Shown piece after piece: positions 11,464-21,879 of a DNA stretch of 64,000 nucleotides (position 1 is the first letter of the stretch; every line of letters begins with the position of its first letter). The translations under genes and the position numbers were made by a program. The notes under the pieces are model-generated. The model searched no databases. It worked only from the letters and a program-made list of their open reading frames with translations, and was not told the DNA's origin. Origin of the DNA: Dasypus novemcinctus (Eukaryota > Chordata > Mammalia > Cingulata > Dasypodidae); contig NC_080675.1 of assembly GCF_030445035.2 (NCBI RefSeq), positions 71,006,544 to 71,070,543 of the forward strand. Reading direction: 5' to 3'.

Positions 11464-11661
11464 GGCAGACTGGAGTTTCCCGCCCACGCCTGGCTGTTGC
11501 TGCTTTCCGGGGGAGGGAAAAGGGCAGACTGGATTTTTCCGCCCACACCTGGCTGTTGCTGCTGCCGGGGGAGGGGAAAAGGGTAGACTGGATTTCTCCG
11601 CCCACGCCTGGCTGTTGCTGCTGTCGGGGGAGGGGAAAAGGGCAGACTGGAATTTTCCGCC
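11464..11661 (-). repeat. 59-bp tandem repeat in LTR U3
   Basis: Three full units start at 11464, 11523 and 11582, each 59 bases and beginning 'ggcagactgg' or 'ggtagactgg'. A fourth partial copy starts at 11641. Related partial copies lie just left, at about 11391-11463. Units differ by a few substitutions. Tandem U3 repeats in retroviral LTRs commonly act as enhancers; that role is inferred here from position only. The lack of stops across the array creates long open frames on both strands, which I regard as artefacts. Confidence 0.9.
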
Positions 11662-13400
11662 CTGCGCCTGCGCAGGGAGAAAGAAGAAGAAGGGTGCCAC
11701 CCCACAGGCATCGGGTGGTGCCATCCGGGAGGAGGGGCGGCTGTGGAAGCATGGCTGCCGAGAAGGGGAGACCCGAGGGCACTCTGCGCCCATGCCGAGC
11801 TTCCTTCAGGGGTGGCGGTGAGTCCAACCAGCCACCCTATTATGGGGGCAGCGGCTTGGCCTGCCGCGGCTGCTCCCCCGCCAGGCCAGCAAACCACACT
11901 TCAGCCCGAGGGGTGACCGCAACATTCATACTTCACAGAAGCATGCCCCAGTTGCACACTTTTCCACACCACCACTGACACCTACATCTGTCACTCTTCC
12001 CTACCATATGCCAAAAGAACATTGCCATAAATTTATTTTCAACCACAGACCTCTACCTCCCCAGGGTTCATCTGTTCCTTCTTCTAGCCCTCCCCCAGTT
12101 CCTTGGATAGCCCAAACCACACCCCCAGTCCTAATCACTCTCATATTCCAGCACTGTTAAACCCCCACCCACATCCTTGCACCACTATCACCTCCATCCA
12201 CTTCCAAATCACCCCTTGCCACCTTATTATAAAGTCTTTCTAGATTGAGACTCAGTTTAACACTCTCCACTCTCTTTCTGTCTCCTGGTAACTTATCTTC
12301 CAGGCTATCTCTGTGAGTCTGCTTAATATGCTCAGACTCTATTAGTGAGATCAAGCAATAATTGTCCTGTAGTGACTCACCTTACTTCACTCATAAGGTC
12401 TTCAAGATTCATCCATGTTGTTGTGTGTGTCAATACTTCATTCCTTCTTAGAACTGAGTAATATTCCTTTGTATGTATATACCACATTTTGCTAATCCAT
12501 TCATCTGTGATGGACACTTGAGTTGCTTCCAGCTTTTGGTAATAGGAATAATGCTGCTGTGGACATTGGTGTCCATGTATCTGTTCATATCCCTGCTTTC
12601 AATTCTTCTGGGTATATATCTAGTAGATGGATTGCTGGATCATTTGGAAATTCTTTAATTAATTTCCTGAGGAACTGCCAAACCATCCTCTATAATGGCT
12701 GCACCATTTTACCTTCCCACCAGCAGTGAATGAGTGTTCCCATTCCTCCACATCCTCTCTAACACTTGTAGTTTTCTCTTTTTTAACAGTAGCAGTGTAA
12801 GATAATACCTCATTGTAGATTTGATTTGCATTTTCCTAATAGGCTAGTGATGTTGAGCATCTATTCATGTGCTTTTTAGTCACTTGTATTTCCTCTTTTG
12901 AAAAGTTTCTATTCAAATCTCTTGACTATTTTTAAATTAGTTTTTGGTATTTTTGCTTCTGAGATGCAGGATCTTTATATATGCAGGATATTAGACCCTT
13001 ATTGGATAAGTTATTCCCAAATATTTTCTCCCATTGTGTAATCTGTCTTTATACTTTCTTAATAAATTCCTTTAAAGCACAAAGTTTTTAATATTGAGGG
13101 ATTTCCATTTATCTGTTTTTTCTTTTATTGACTATACTTCGGTATAAAGTTTTTGAAATCATTTCCTACTATAGTATCTCATAGATGCTTCTCTACATTA
13201 TCTTCTAGGAGCTTTATGGTCTTGGTTATTATATTTAGGTCTTTGCTCTATCTTGAGTTAATTTTTGCGTGGGGCATTAGATGATAATCCTCACTTATTC
13301 TTTTGCATATAGATGTACAGTTACCCCAGCGCCATTTGTTGAAGAAGTTATTCTGTCCGAGTTTTGTGGCTAGGTGGCCTTGTCAAAATATCAGTTGACA

Positions 13401-13928
13401 ATGTCCACTGTTAAGGAAAAACTGTTTATACCCTTTGCAGGAGAAAAGGCAACAGTCCCAAACAATAAGATTATTGTATTGGGTATTGGACAGGTTGGTA
13501 TGGCATGTACTATCAGCATTCTTAAAAAGTCTATGGCTGATAAACTTGCCCTTGTGGATGCTGTGGAAATAAATTCAAAGGAGTATAATGGAACTGCTGC
13601 ATGAAGCTTATTTCTTCAGACACCTAAAATTGTGGCAGGTAAAGGTTACTTTGTGACTGCCAATTCTAAATTTGTGATGTTAGCTGCAGGAGTTCTTCAG
13701 CAAGAGAGAAAGAGTTGCCTCAGTGTGGTTTGGAGGAGTGTTAATATCGTCAAATTCGTTCTTCCTCAGATTAGCAAATACTGTCTTGATTGCATCATAA
13801 CTATTGTTTCCAACCCAGTGACTATTCTAACATAAATTAACTTGAAATTAAGTGGAATACCCAAGCACTATGTGATTGGAAGTAGGTACAATCTGGATTT
13901 TGCTAGATTCCATTTTCTTATGGCTGAC
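13401..13928 (+). pseudogene. LDHB: LDHB retrocopy fragment (L-lactate dehydrogenase B)
   Basis: From the ATG at 13401 the frame reads MSTVKEKL, then [15 protein letters not shown] (the Rossmann glycine loop), [47 protein letters not shown] and finally LMAD. This follows lactate dehydrogenase B from residue 1 to about 168 of 334. QTPKIVA, VPNNKI and GQVGMAC favour LDHB over LDHA. There are no introns. In-frame stops occur at 13602-13604 and 13833-13835, and a small net 3-base loss lies before the first stop. It lies antisense to the host L1, whose text resumes on both sides. The copy breaks off after the 'atggctga' codons with no poly(A) tail and no coenzyme-loop or catalytic half. It is non-functional. 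Confidence 0.93.
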
Positions 13929-15009
13929 TATGTATGTGTTTATTTTTATCTCTTCGTATTCTCCATTGATCTATTTGAATTTTCTTTTGAAAATATCATG
14001 CTGTCTTTATTACTGAATCTTTATAGTGAATCCTGAGTTTAGTTAAAGTCAATCCTCTGATTTTGTTTTTCTTCTTCAGTGTTTTCGGCTTTTCTGGCTT
14101 TTTCACATTTCCATATAAAGTTATAATCATTTTGCCAATATTCACAAAATAACTTGTTGAAGTTTTGAATAAGATTGGATTGAATCTATAGCCCTAATGA
14201 GAAGAATTGATATCTTAATGTTGAGTCTTTCAAGTCATAAACATGACATAGCTATTCATTTATTTAAAACTTTTTTGATTTTTTCATCAGAGTGTTATAG
14301 ATTTTTCTTTGTACAGATCCTAGTCATATTTTGTTAGATTTGCACTCAAATATTTAATTTTTGATGCTAATGTAATGGTGTTAAGTTTTAATTTCACATT
14401 CCAATGTTTCATAGCTTGTATATAGGAAAATAACTTAATTTTGTATATTACTTTGTATCCCGTAACTTTGTTAAAATCACTTATTAGTTCCAGGAGTTTT
14501 TTTGTTGATTCTTTGGGATTTTCTATGCATACAATATTGTCATCTGTGAACACAAACAGTTTTTATTTCTTCCTAATCTGTATAATAATTGTTTCCTTTT
14601 CTTGTCTAATAAAATTAGGTAGGTCTTTCAGAACAATTTTGAGTAGGAATAATGAGGAGAGCATTCTTGCCTTGTTCCCAGTTTAGGGATAAAGCATCTA
14701 GCTTCTGAACAGTAAGTATGATGTTAACTGTGGAGTTTTTGTAAATATTCTTTTTCTTTGTGGAATTGAGGAAAGTACCCTTTATTCCTAGTTTACTTAG
14801 AGTTTTTATCATGGATGGGTGTCAGATATTGTCAAATGCCTTTTTGCACCTATTCATATAATCAGGTGCTTTTCCTTCTTTAGCTTGTTTATGAGATTTT
14901 TGAATATTAAACAAGTCTTGTATATCTGGAGTAAAATCCACTGTGTGTGGTATATAATTTTTTAATACATTGCTGGATTCTATTTGATAATATTTTGTGG
15001 GGAATTTTT

Positions 15010-15260
15010 TTTTCACTTAAATGAGATTTTATTTCAGAACTACATTTTTACTTAAATCAAAATTTAATATAGTTTAATTCACATATAAAGCCAACACTGG
15101 GGGCTATCTGGGGATAATAGGGCCTGGTGCTACGAGAATTAACCAAGGTCACTCCAAAAATATGGAACGCTTCACGAATTTGTGAATCATCCTTGTGCAG
15201 GGGCCATGCTAAACTTCTCTGTAGCGTTCCAATTTATTATATGTGCTGCTGAAGCAAGCA
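15010..15260 (-). pseudogene. U6 snRNA / mRNA 3'-end chimeric retrocopy
   Basis: On the minus strand a whole U6 snRNA copy (15261-15156) runs through its terminal T-stretch into unrelated sequence (15155-15014). That sequence has AATAAA in 'ctgaaataaaatctc' and ends in a poly(A) tail, seen as the T-run at 15005-15013. Near-identical 17-mers flank the unit (14993-15009 and 15261-15277, two mismatches). The host L1 resumes on both sides. U6 fused to the 3' part of another RNA is a known L1 template-switching product. I do not recognise the partner mRNA. Confidence 0.85.
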
Positions 15261-15261
15261 A
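15156..15261 (-). pseudogene. RNU6: U6 snRNA pseudogene (part of chimera)
   Basis: The reverse complement contains the U6 landmarks: 'gcagcacatata' near the 5' end, 'agaagtttagcatggcccct' around the ACAGAG/AGC region, and 'gaagcgttccatattttt' at the 3' end. About ten substitutions differ from the conserved mammalian sequence, several at former CpG sites and one beside the ACAGAG-equivalent. Upstream TATA and PSE promoter elements of a real U6 gene are absent because L1 sequence lies there. It is not a functional spliceosomal RNA gene. Confidence 0.93.
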
Positions 15262-15331
15262 TTTGTGGGGGATTTTTGTTTCTATGTTCATGAGATATAT
15301 TGTTCTCTAGTGTTCCATCCTTTTCTCTTTC

Positions 15332-15430
15332 TTTTTTTTTGTGTGTGTGAGGGGGTACAGGGCTGGGGATTAAACCCAGGACCTTGTATGTGGAAAACTG
15401 GCACTCAACCACGGAGCCGCACTGGTTCCC
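15332..15430 (-). mobile_element. DAS-SINE head, minus strand
   Basis: The plus strand reads 'gggattaaacccaggacc' (antisense B-box) and 'gcactcaaccacggagccgc' (antisense A-box), preceded by a T/GT-rich tail. This is the tRNA-like head of the armadillo SINE in reverse. It sits in the large L1 and is followed directly by a second unit. Confidence 0.8.
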
Positions 15431-15545
15431 CTGAGTTAGCATTTGTTTGTTGTTTGCTTGTTTTTTTTGGTTTTAGGAAGCACCTGGAACCAAACCCAGG
15501 ACTTCCCATGTCGGAAGCAGTCTCAACCACATAAGCCACATCCCC
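15431..15545 (-). mobile_element. DAS-SINE second unit, minus strand
   Basis: A second antisense head, 'ggaaccaaacccaggac' then 'tcaaccacataagccaca', follows a TTG/T-rich spacer. Together with 15332-15430 it forms a head-to-tail pair inside the L1. The L1 text resumes after about 15546. Confidence 0.75.
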
Positions 15546-17399
15546 TCTCTTGCTTCCATTTTAATGTCTTTCTCTGTTTTTAGTATTAGAGTACTTCAGA
15601 GAATGAGCCCGGACATGTTCTCTCTACTTTTATAATCAGGAAGAGATTGTAGAGAATTGATATAGCTTTTTTTTTTTTTGTATGTTTGTTCTTTTCAGAA
15701 GGTTATTATCAGTTCAATTTCTTTAATTGATATCTGACAAATCATTTTATGTAGTTCTTTTGTGACTTTGGTAATTTATGTCCGTGAAGGAATACGTCAA
15801 TTGTATCTAAGTTATCAAATTTGTGGGGATAGTGTTTCCTATGGGATCGGAAGTGGTGGCCCTTCTTTAATTTCTGATATTAGTTATTTATATCTTTTCT
15901 CTTTTTTATTGTTTAGCCTGGTTAGAGGTTTATCAATTTTACTGATCTTTTTAAAAGAACCAGTTTTTGGTTTCATTGCCTTTCTCTTTGACTTCGTGTT
16001 TTCAACTTCATTTATTTCTTCACTAATTTTTATTATTTCTTTTCTTCTGCTTGCTTTACAATTATGGTGCTCCTTTTTATCTTGTTTTCTAAGGTGAAAA
16101 CTTTATTTATTTTAGATCTTTCTTCTTTGTTACAGTATGCATTCAATATTATAAACTTTCCTTTAAGTCTGTTTTCATTGCATCACAAAAATTTCAATAA
16201 GCTATATTGTCATTTAGTTAAAAATATTTTTAAATGTTTTTAAATGTTTCTTCTGAGACTTATTTGACTTGTGTTCTGTAGAAGTATGTTGTTTAATTTC
16301 TAAGTATTTAGGGATTTTCCAGTTTTCTTTCTATTATTGATTTTTAGCTTAGTTCCATTTTAGTCTGACAGCACAGTTTGTTTGATTTTTGTTCTTTCAA
16401 ATTGGTTAAGATGTGTTTATGGCTCAGAATGTGGTCTATCCTGGTAAATGTTCCATGTGAGCTTGAAATGAATGTATAGTCTTCTGTTGTTTAATGAGGT
16501 ATTCTATAAATGTCAACTAATTCCAATTGACTGATGGTGCTGTTCTGTTCAGCCGAACTTCCTCATTGATTTTCTGCCTGCTTGAACTATCAGATATGGA
16601 TTGAGAGATTTCGAAGTCTTCAACTATTGAAATGGATTTGTCTATTTCTCCTTGATATTCTAGCATTTTTTTGTCGTATGTATTTTAGTGCTTGCTTGTT
16701 AGGTGTTTCAATACTAAGGATTGGTATGTCTTCTTAGGTAATTGATTCCATATTATTATATAATGCCTCTCTTTATCCCTAATGTTCCTTGCTCTGAAAT
16801 CTGTTTTGGTTGAAATTAATATAGCTAATCAAGATTTCTTCTCTTTAGTTTTGTCATATTTTATCTTTCTCATTCCTTTACTTTTAACCTATCTGCATCT
16901 TTATATTTAAAATGGGTTTCTTGTAGACAGTAAATAGCTGGGTCTTTTTGTTATCTACTCTATCAGTCTCTGTCTTTTAATTTTTGTCTCATCATTCATA
17001 CTCAAAATAATTAATATATTTTCATTAATATTAACATGTTTGAAACTTTTTATTGCACTTTTTCTTTATTTTTGTTTCCTCTGTTTTCTGTCTTCTCTAG
17101 TTTTAATTGAGCATTTTATGTCATTCCTTTTTATCACCTCTCAGCATATTTATATATTTAAAAGTAAAAATAGTGACTGGCCTAGATTTTGCAATATACA
17201 TTACAGCTATTTGAATTCCACTTTCTAATAACAACCTATTGCATCACAGTACAGTTTTGTTATAAGTGTTCTCCATCCCTCTCTTCTGACCCAATAACAT
17301 TCATTCACTTATCCATGAGCTGTAGTCATTGTTGTTATTATTTTGGGCAGTTATCAAATCAATCAATTAAAAATAAGAAAAGTTTAAAGATTTTACGTT

Positions 17400-19390
17400 C
17401 ATTTTTCAGTTTTTGATGCTTTTCCTTTATGTGGATTCAAATTCCTTTCTGTCTTAATTATTTTCTTTTTCTCTGAAGAATTTCTTTAACTTTTTTTTCA
17501 AGATAAGTCTACTGGTGACACATTGCCTCAGTGTCTGTTTGTCTGAGAAAGTGTTTGGCCTTCACTTTTTCTTTTTTTTTTTTCCCCTCCTTCACTTCTG
17601 AACAATAATTTTGCAAGGCACAGAATTCTAGGATGGTGAGGTTTGTTTCTTTATTTATATTTCAACACTTTAAATATTTAATACCACTCCATTCTTGGTT
17701 GCTTGATGTTCGATAAGTCCAATATAATTCTTATCCTCTTTCCTCGATAGGTTAAGATTTTCTTTCACCATCCGGTTTCTTTCATGACTTTATTTCTGTC
17801 ATTATTTTTCTGCAGTTTAAATATGATGTGTGTAGGAATAGCTTTTTGGTATTTTTCATGCATGTGTTCTCTGCCCTTCCTGGATCTACAGTTTGGTGTT
17901 TATTATTAATTTTGGAAACTTTTCAGTTCTTGTTATGTCAACTATACAGTCTATTCCTTTCTCATTACTTTCTCTTTCTGGTATTCTAATTACGCATATG
18001 CTAAATATTTAATTGCCCCATAGTTCATGGGTATTCTCTTCCTATTTTTAAATCTTATTTTGTCTTCTTAGATTTCAGTTTGGGATGTTTCTACAGACAG
18101 ACCTTCAAGCTCACTGATCCTTCCATCTACCATGTCCAGTCTACCAATGATCCCACCAAAGGTATTCTTCATTTCTGTTACAGTGTTTTTGATTTCTAGC
18201 ATTTCCTTTTAATTGTTTTTTAGAGTTCTCTTTCCCTCTGTTTACATTACCCATTTGTCTGGCACATTTTCTGTTTTTTCTGTTAGATTTCTTAAAATAT
18301 TAATTATATTTAATTTAAATTTCTTATCTGATAATTCCAAAATCTGTGCCATATAAGAATGTCAACCTGATGCTTGTTTTCTCTCTTCAGACTATAACAT
18401 GCCTTGTGATTTGTTGTGGAATGTCAGACATGATGTATCTAGTAATAGGAACTTAGGTAATCAGGCTTTTAGTGTGAGGTTTTATGTTAGCAAGTCTAGG
18501 GGTTGGGCTCTATTTAACATTTTCCATGTCAAGGAATTTAGTTTCCTCTAGCATTCTTGTTTTTGTTTTTGTTTTCCCCTATTGCCTTTCATTTCTATAG
18601 AAACACTTTCTTAAATAAAGTCAGTGTTTTGCAGCTCCTCCTGTTGTAATCCACTGTTATTATACTGGAGTCCTATTGATATGGTGCTAAAAGTTAAGGT
18701 AGGGGAAGATCTCTATAATATTATGATTAAATTTCAGGTTTTTTAGTTGCCCTGGCCTTGGTCTTTTTTTCCTCACCTTATATGAGATAAGGGCTGGAGT
18801 TGTATAACTGCCCCTCTCCCAAGTTAAATAAGGTTCTGGTGATGTAGTTTCTCTTAAGGATAGAGCTCTGTTTTGGAAAACCCTCAAGATAGATTTCAAT
18901 GGTTAATTTTATCCTGGGTATATTTTAAAATGGTTACTTCTCCTATCCCCTGCAAGAAGCACATGGGATTTTATTTTATTATTTTACTTTCTTCACCTTG
19001 AACTCCTGAAGGGGCTCTTGGAGGTAAAGTCAATGAAAGTATGGGGACACTCTTAAGACATGGCCTTCAAGAGTTTATAATTCTCAAGCTAGACCACTGG
19101 TAACCTCCAGCAATTTGATAAGTACCATTTCAGCGTTCTTACCAGTTACCGACTCCAGTGAATTCTGCTCCCCATGAGCTGATGTGGGCTGGGAATCTCT
19201 GTATCTACTTCTCTTTCCAGTGTACAGGGGTGGCAATTTTCCTGTGATGTTAATTCTATTTTGAATCTAAGAAAGTCGCTCAGTTTCCTTTTGTTAAACT
19301 CTTTTCTCTTTGTGAGGACTGGAGTGTTAACTTCTAAGCACTTTAAAAGTTAAAACTGAAACTGGAAATCTCTCTCCAGTAATTTTATAT
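17400..19390 (-). pseudogene. L1 ORF1 remnant and 5' UTR (minus strand)
   Basis: The plus strand carries antisense ORF1 text, for example 'caaggcacagaattctagg', 'gttaagattttctttcacc', 'gggatgtttctacagac' and 'tgatttctagcatttcc', the last two lying in the coiled-coil half. The stretch 18400-19390 is probably 5' UTR, with mixed composition and no open frame. No active promoter can be argued from its decayed state. Confidence 0.6.
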
Positions 19391-19649
19391 TTTTTAGTGA
19401 TTTAATGCAACACCCATTTATTAACTCATAGTTTCTGTATGTCAGAAGTTCAGCATACTTTGGGTGAATTCTCTGCTTCTTTATCAAAAAGCTTATATCA
19501 AGGTGCTGCTCTGTTCTCATCTGGGACCCACAGTTCTCCTCCTAGTTCCCTGATGGCTGGCACAATCATTCCCTTGTGATTGTAGGACTGAGGTCCATAC
19601 ATTCTTACTGGCTGTTAGTTGAGTGTTGCTCTGCCCTACTTATTTTTTA
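19391..19649. repeat. Old interspersed repeat, left part (unassigned)
   Basis: The text 'cccatttattaactcatagt', 'tttgggtgaattctctgct' and 'gtaggactgaggtcca' resembles an ancient mammalian medium-reiterated/LTR repeat. Its likely continuation is 20246-20540 beyond the inserted LTR. I cannot name the family with confidence. Confidence 0.4.
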
Positions 19650-20245
19650 TGGACCCCAGAAAATCACAGTTTTAAGCTAACCCATTCCTGTGCATGGAAG
19701 CTTATTGTATGTGGAAATTTTTAGTTATATTCAGTTAAGGGGCATTTTGGTTAGATCATTTTTAATTAAGGGCCTTTGATTAGGTTGCAGTACTCAGGGT
19801 TGGCATTAATCCTCTTCTATATTGGAGACACAGAGAAAAGATAGCCATTTCAATTTTTACCCTGCTTTCAGAAAGGACTCTGAGATCACCTACAGATGGA
19901 GACAGACAGACAAACTCCAAGATGGTAGAGAGAGGCCAGAGGCTGAAATCAGTGGAGCTGCAGGAAGTGAAGAGAAGGGAGAGATGAGCCAAGTCTCTGA
20001 GTTTGTGGAGAAAGTGAGCCTGCAGGGGATGGCAGGGACTTGGGCAGAGATTGGCCTCCACACTGCTTTGCCAGGAGTCTAGAATCACCTGCAGCTAAAC
20101 TTGATGAGGCAGCATCTCTGCTGATACCTTGATTTGGACATTTTCATGGTTTTAGAACTGTAATCTTTTACCCGAATATATTTGTTTTGTAAAAGCCAAC
20201 CCATTTCTGGTATTTAGCTCACAGCCACTTTAGACAATTAAAACA
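19650..20245 (+). mobile_element. MaLR/ERVL-like LTR, plus strand
   Basis: The segment begins TGGACCCCAGAAAATC and ends 'tttagacaattaaaaca', with 'taaaagccaacccatttctg' shortly before the end, paralleling 'ataaaaaccaaccaatttc' in the LTRs at 55643-55714 and 57740-57811. Open frames at 19780-20088 are chance frames. It is more diverged than the 55-58 kb copies. No clear target duplication was found, so the ends are approximate. Confidence 0.55.
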
Positions 20246-20540
20246 TGCTTTCACCTCCTAAAGGCTGTTCTTAGGTTCTGGCCCCATCCATCTTCAAAGG
20301 CAACAGGAGAATTTCCTGCACATTGAATCCCTCATACTTCGCATATCTGACTTCCTTGGTCTTGACCTCCAAACAGAGGTGTATAGGGTTCATATGATTA
20401 GGCCAGGCCTTCCCAAGATAAGTTCTCTCTTGCCAGGTAAGGTATCATAGTTCCAGGGGAGAGACAGAACATACTCAGAAGGAAAAGGGTTGTACAAGGG
20501 CAAGGGTCAATGGGTATCATCTTAGAATCTTGCCTACCAC
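20246..20540. repeat. Old interspersed repeat, right part (unassigned)
   Basis: This contains 'atctgacttccttggtcttg', 'aagataagttctctcttgcc' and a 'cttgcctaccaca' end, reminiscent of an ancient mammalian repeat also seen in part at 19391-19649. The name is left open. Confidence 0.35.
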
Positions 20541-20744
20541 ATGAGTTAATTAACAATCCACCAAAGAAATCTTGACTTTGGGTTGTTAGACCTTGGGCCC
20601 ATTTATGGGTCTTGTTGTATTTTGGCCTGAAATTGTGTTACAGTTCTCTGTGTGCATATGTGCTGTGCCTTTTTCTAGGAAGAGGATCCATTATTTTCAT
20701 CCAGTTCCCAAAATGTTCTGGGAGTGTTCACCTGTCACAGACAT

Positions 20745-20840
20745 CCATACCTGGCTAATTAAATTAGAATCTCTGGGGGATGGGAGTTGGACATGAGGCT
20801 TTAAAAAAATATTCCCCAGGTGAGTTCTAATGAAAGAAAC
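20745..20840 (+). mobile_element. MER5A-like hAT fragment
   Basis: Blocks 'attaaattagaatctctggg' and 'tattccccaggtgagttcta' fit the right half of the non-autonomous hAT-Charlie element MER5A. It is partial and diverged. Confidence 0.6.
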
Positions 20841-20869
20841 ACTGACCATGGCACTTATCTCATTGCTAG

Positions 20870-21005
20870 TGTCTTTTGGCAATTAAACCTTAGATAAATC
20901 CCTGGACTTCTCTGGGCCTCATTTACAAATGAGATAATGACAGCATCCTAGCTCTCATAGTTGTTAGGATTAAAAGCATTATGCATATGTAAAAGTGCTT
21001 TTCTC
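20870..21005 (+). mobile_element. MIR SINE fragment
   Basis: 'tctctgggcctcatttacaa', 'atgagataatgacagcatcc' and 'gttgttaggattaaaagcat' follow the conserved core order of the mammalian-wide MIR. Confidence 0.75.
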
Positions 21006-21039
21006 TAGCCACTTTTGAATGGAAAGAACAATACAACCA

Positions 21040-21200
21040 CAAATTTGGACAAGGAAAATTCAACTATATATGCTAATCTAATTCCATCTCTATAAATTTA
21101 TTTATATTTGCAATTTATATAAACAGAGTCAAACAATATGCAGTAATTTGTATCTGGTTTTTGTTACATAGGATAGTTATATCTCTTTTTTCACAATTGT
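21040..21200 (-). mobile_element. L1 3' fragment, minus strand
   Basis: 'ctaatctaattccatctcta', 'taaatttatttatatttgca' and the following text match 44150-44260, which is antisense L1 3' sequence. Confidence 0.55.
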
Positions 21201-21229
21201 TGAAAAAAATAGATTAGCAGATATGTATG

Positions 21230-21425
21230 GCAGGAGATGAATAGATGGGTTGAGACGGATAGGAGATTTTTCTTTTTTGGAGTAATGGAAATGCTCTGAT
21301 ATTGATTGTGGTGATGAATAGCTCTATGGTTACACCAAAACCCATTGAAGGTACATTTTGGATGGCTTGTATAGTATATGAATATATCTCAAGAAAATTG
21401 TTAAAAATTTCAACTGTATGTGGAT
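21230..21425 (+). mobile_element. L1 3' terminus, plus strand
   Basis: 'tggagtaatggaaatgctct', 'attgattgtggtgatgaata' and 'gaatatatctcaagaaaatt' form the typical end of an old L1M 3' UTR in sense orientation. It lies next to an antisense L1 fragment. Confidence 0.65.
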
Positions 21426-21879
21426 AAAGTATACTTTGGAAATTTAGGATAATTTAAAAGCAGTCATCACAATTTTCCACATTAAAATTATACTATTAAG
21501 TGTGAAATAAAACATGCACTTAGTAAAAGTTAAATAATATAAAATAGTTTTTAGTTAATTATGCAGTCTTCCTACCTCAGACTGCTGTACTCCTCCTAGT
21601 TGCGAATACTTACAAGTACTTGTGAAAGTGTGGAGCTCTCTGTGGAACCTTTGTGGGTTCCTGATCTCCTTCCAGCTGAAAAAGTCTGACCCAGTAAACA
21701 CCTTTCCAGCTTTCCTCCCCTTCCACTCAGAATCTACCCTCAGGTAAAAGCAGTATGGGACGGCTTTTTTTTTCTTCTTCTTACTCCTTGAGTAAGAAAC
21801 AGTTGAGTCCAGCAACCTGGAGATGTTAATTCTTCTTGGAATGTTTGAAAAAACATTCATCTCTGATGCCATCTTTTCC

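Larger units (their letters stand above)
10929..11921 (-). mobile_element. GC-rich solo LTR, class II (beta-like) ERV
   Basis: The 993-bp element starts TGCGG and ends CCGCA, so its ends are inverted repeats, and it is flanked by an exact 6-bp duplication 'acattc' (10923-10928 and 11922-11927). L1 text is continuous across it, as shown by 5210-5250. On the minus strand TATAAAA lies at 11290-11284 and AGTAAA at 11267-11262, in the U3-R order. A 6-bp duplication is typical of class II retroviruses. U3 holds a 59-bp tandem array and U5 a 23-bp array. It is far richer in GC and CpG than its surroundings. No internal retroviral sequence remains. Confidence 0.85.
12800..17400 (-). pseudogene. L1 ORF2 remnant (minus strand)
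   Basis: Antisense ORF2 landmarks appear in reverse order: C-terminal part at 12840-13330, RT-core part around 14160-14980 (for example 'tggattgaatctatag' and 'atattgtcaaatgcctttt'), and endonuclease-side part around 16330-16960 ('gttaagatgtgtttatggc', 'gtagacagtaaatagctgg'). The intact protein would be an endonuclease/reverse transcriptase of about 1,275 residues. Here frames rarely exceed 80 codons, so it is dead. It is split by the LDHB fragment and the U6 chimera. Confidence 0.75.
9548..19390 (-). mobile_element. Nearly complete L1, minus strand, with five nested insertions
   Basis: Read on the minus strand the order is 5' UTR (about 19390-18400), ORF1 (about 18400-17450), ORF2 (about 17400-12800) and a long 3' UTR (12780-9548). 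The 3' UTR part 10600-10920 is the reverse complement of 5230-5590. Later insertions interrupt it: a solo LTR, an LDHB retrocopy fragment, a U6 chimera and two DAS-SINE units. L1 text resumes after each one. All coding parts are broken by stops and indels. Without the insertions the element is close to 8 kb. Confidence 0.75.

Noticed and set aside
11464..11661. Possible CRISPR-like array
   Set aside because: The units are contiguous without spacers, inside a retroviral LTR in mammalian DNA.
11228..11978. Several overlapping open frames of 140-200 codons on both strands, Pro/Gln/Gly-rich
   Set aside because: They lie wholly inside the GC-rich LTR and its 59-bp tandem array. The absence of stops follows from composition and from a repeat length that is not a multiple of three, and no protein family is visible.
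15156..15261. Functional U6 snRNA gene
   Set aside because: About ten substitutions, no upstream U6 promoter elements, poly(A)-tailed fusion and target duplications show that it is a retrocopy.
19780..20088. Open frames on both strands of about 86-102 codons
   Set aside because: They are overlapping frames within an LTR-like repeat, with no protein similarity.
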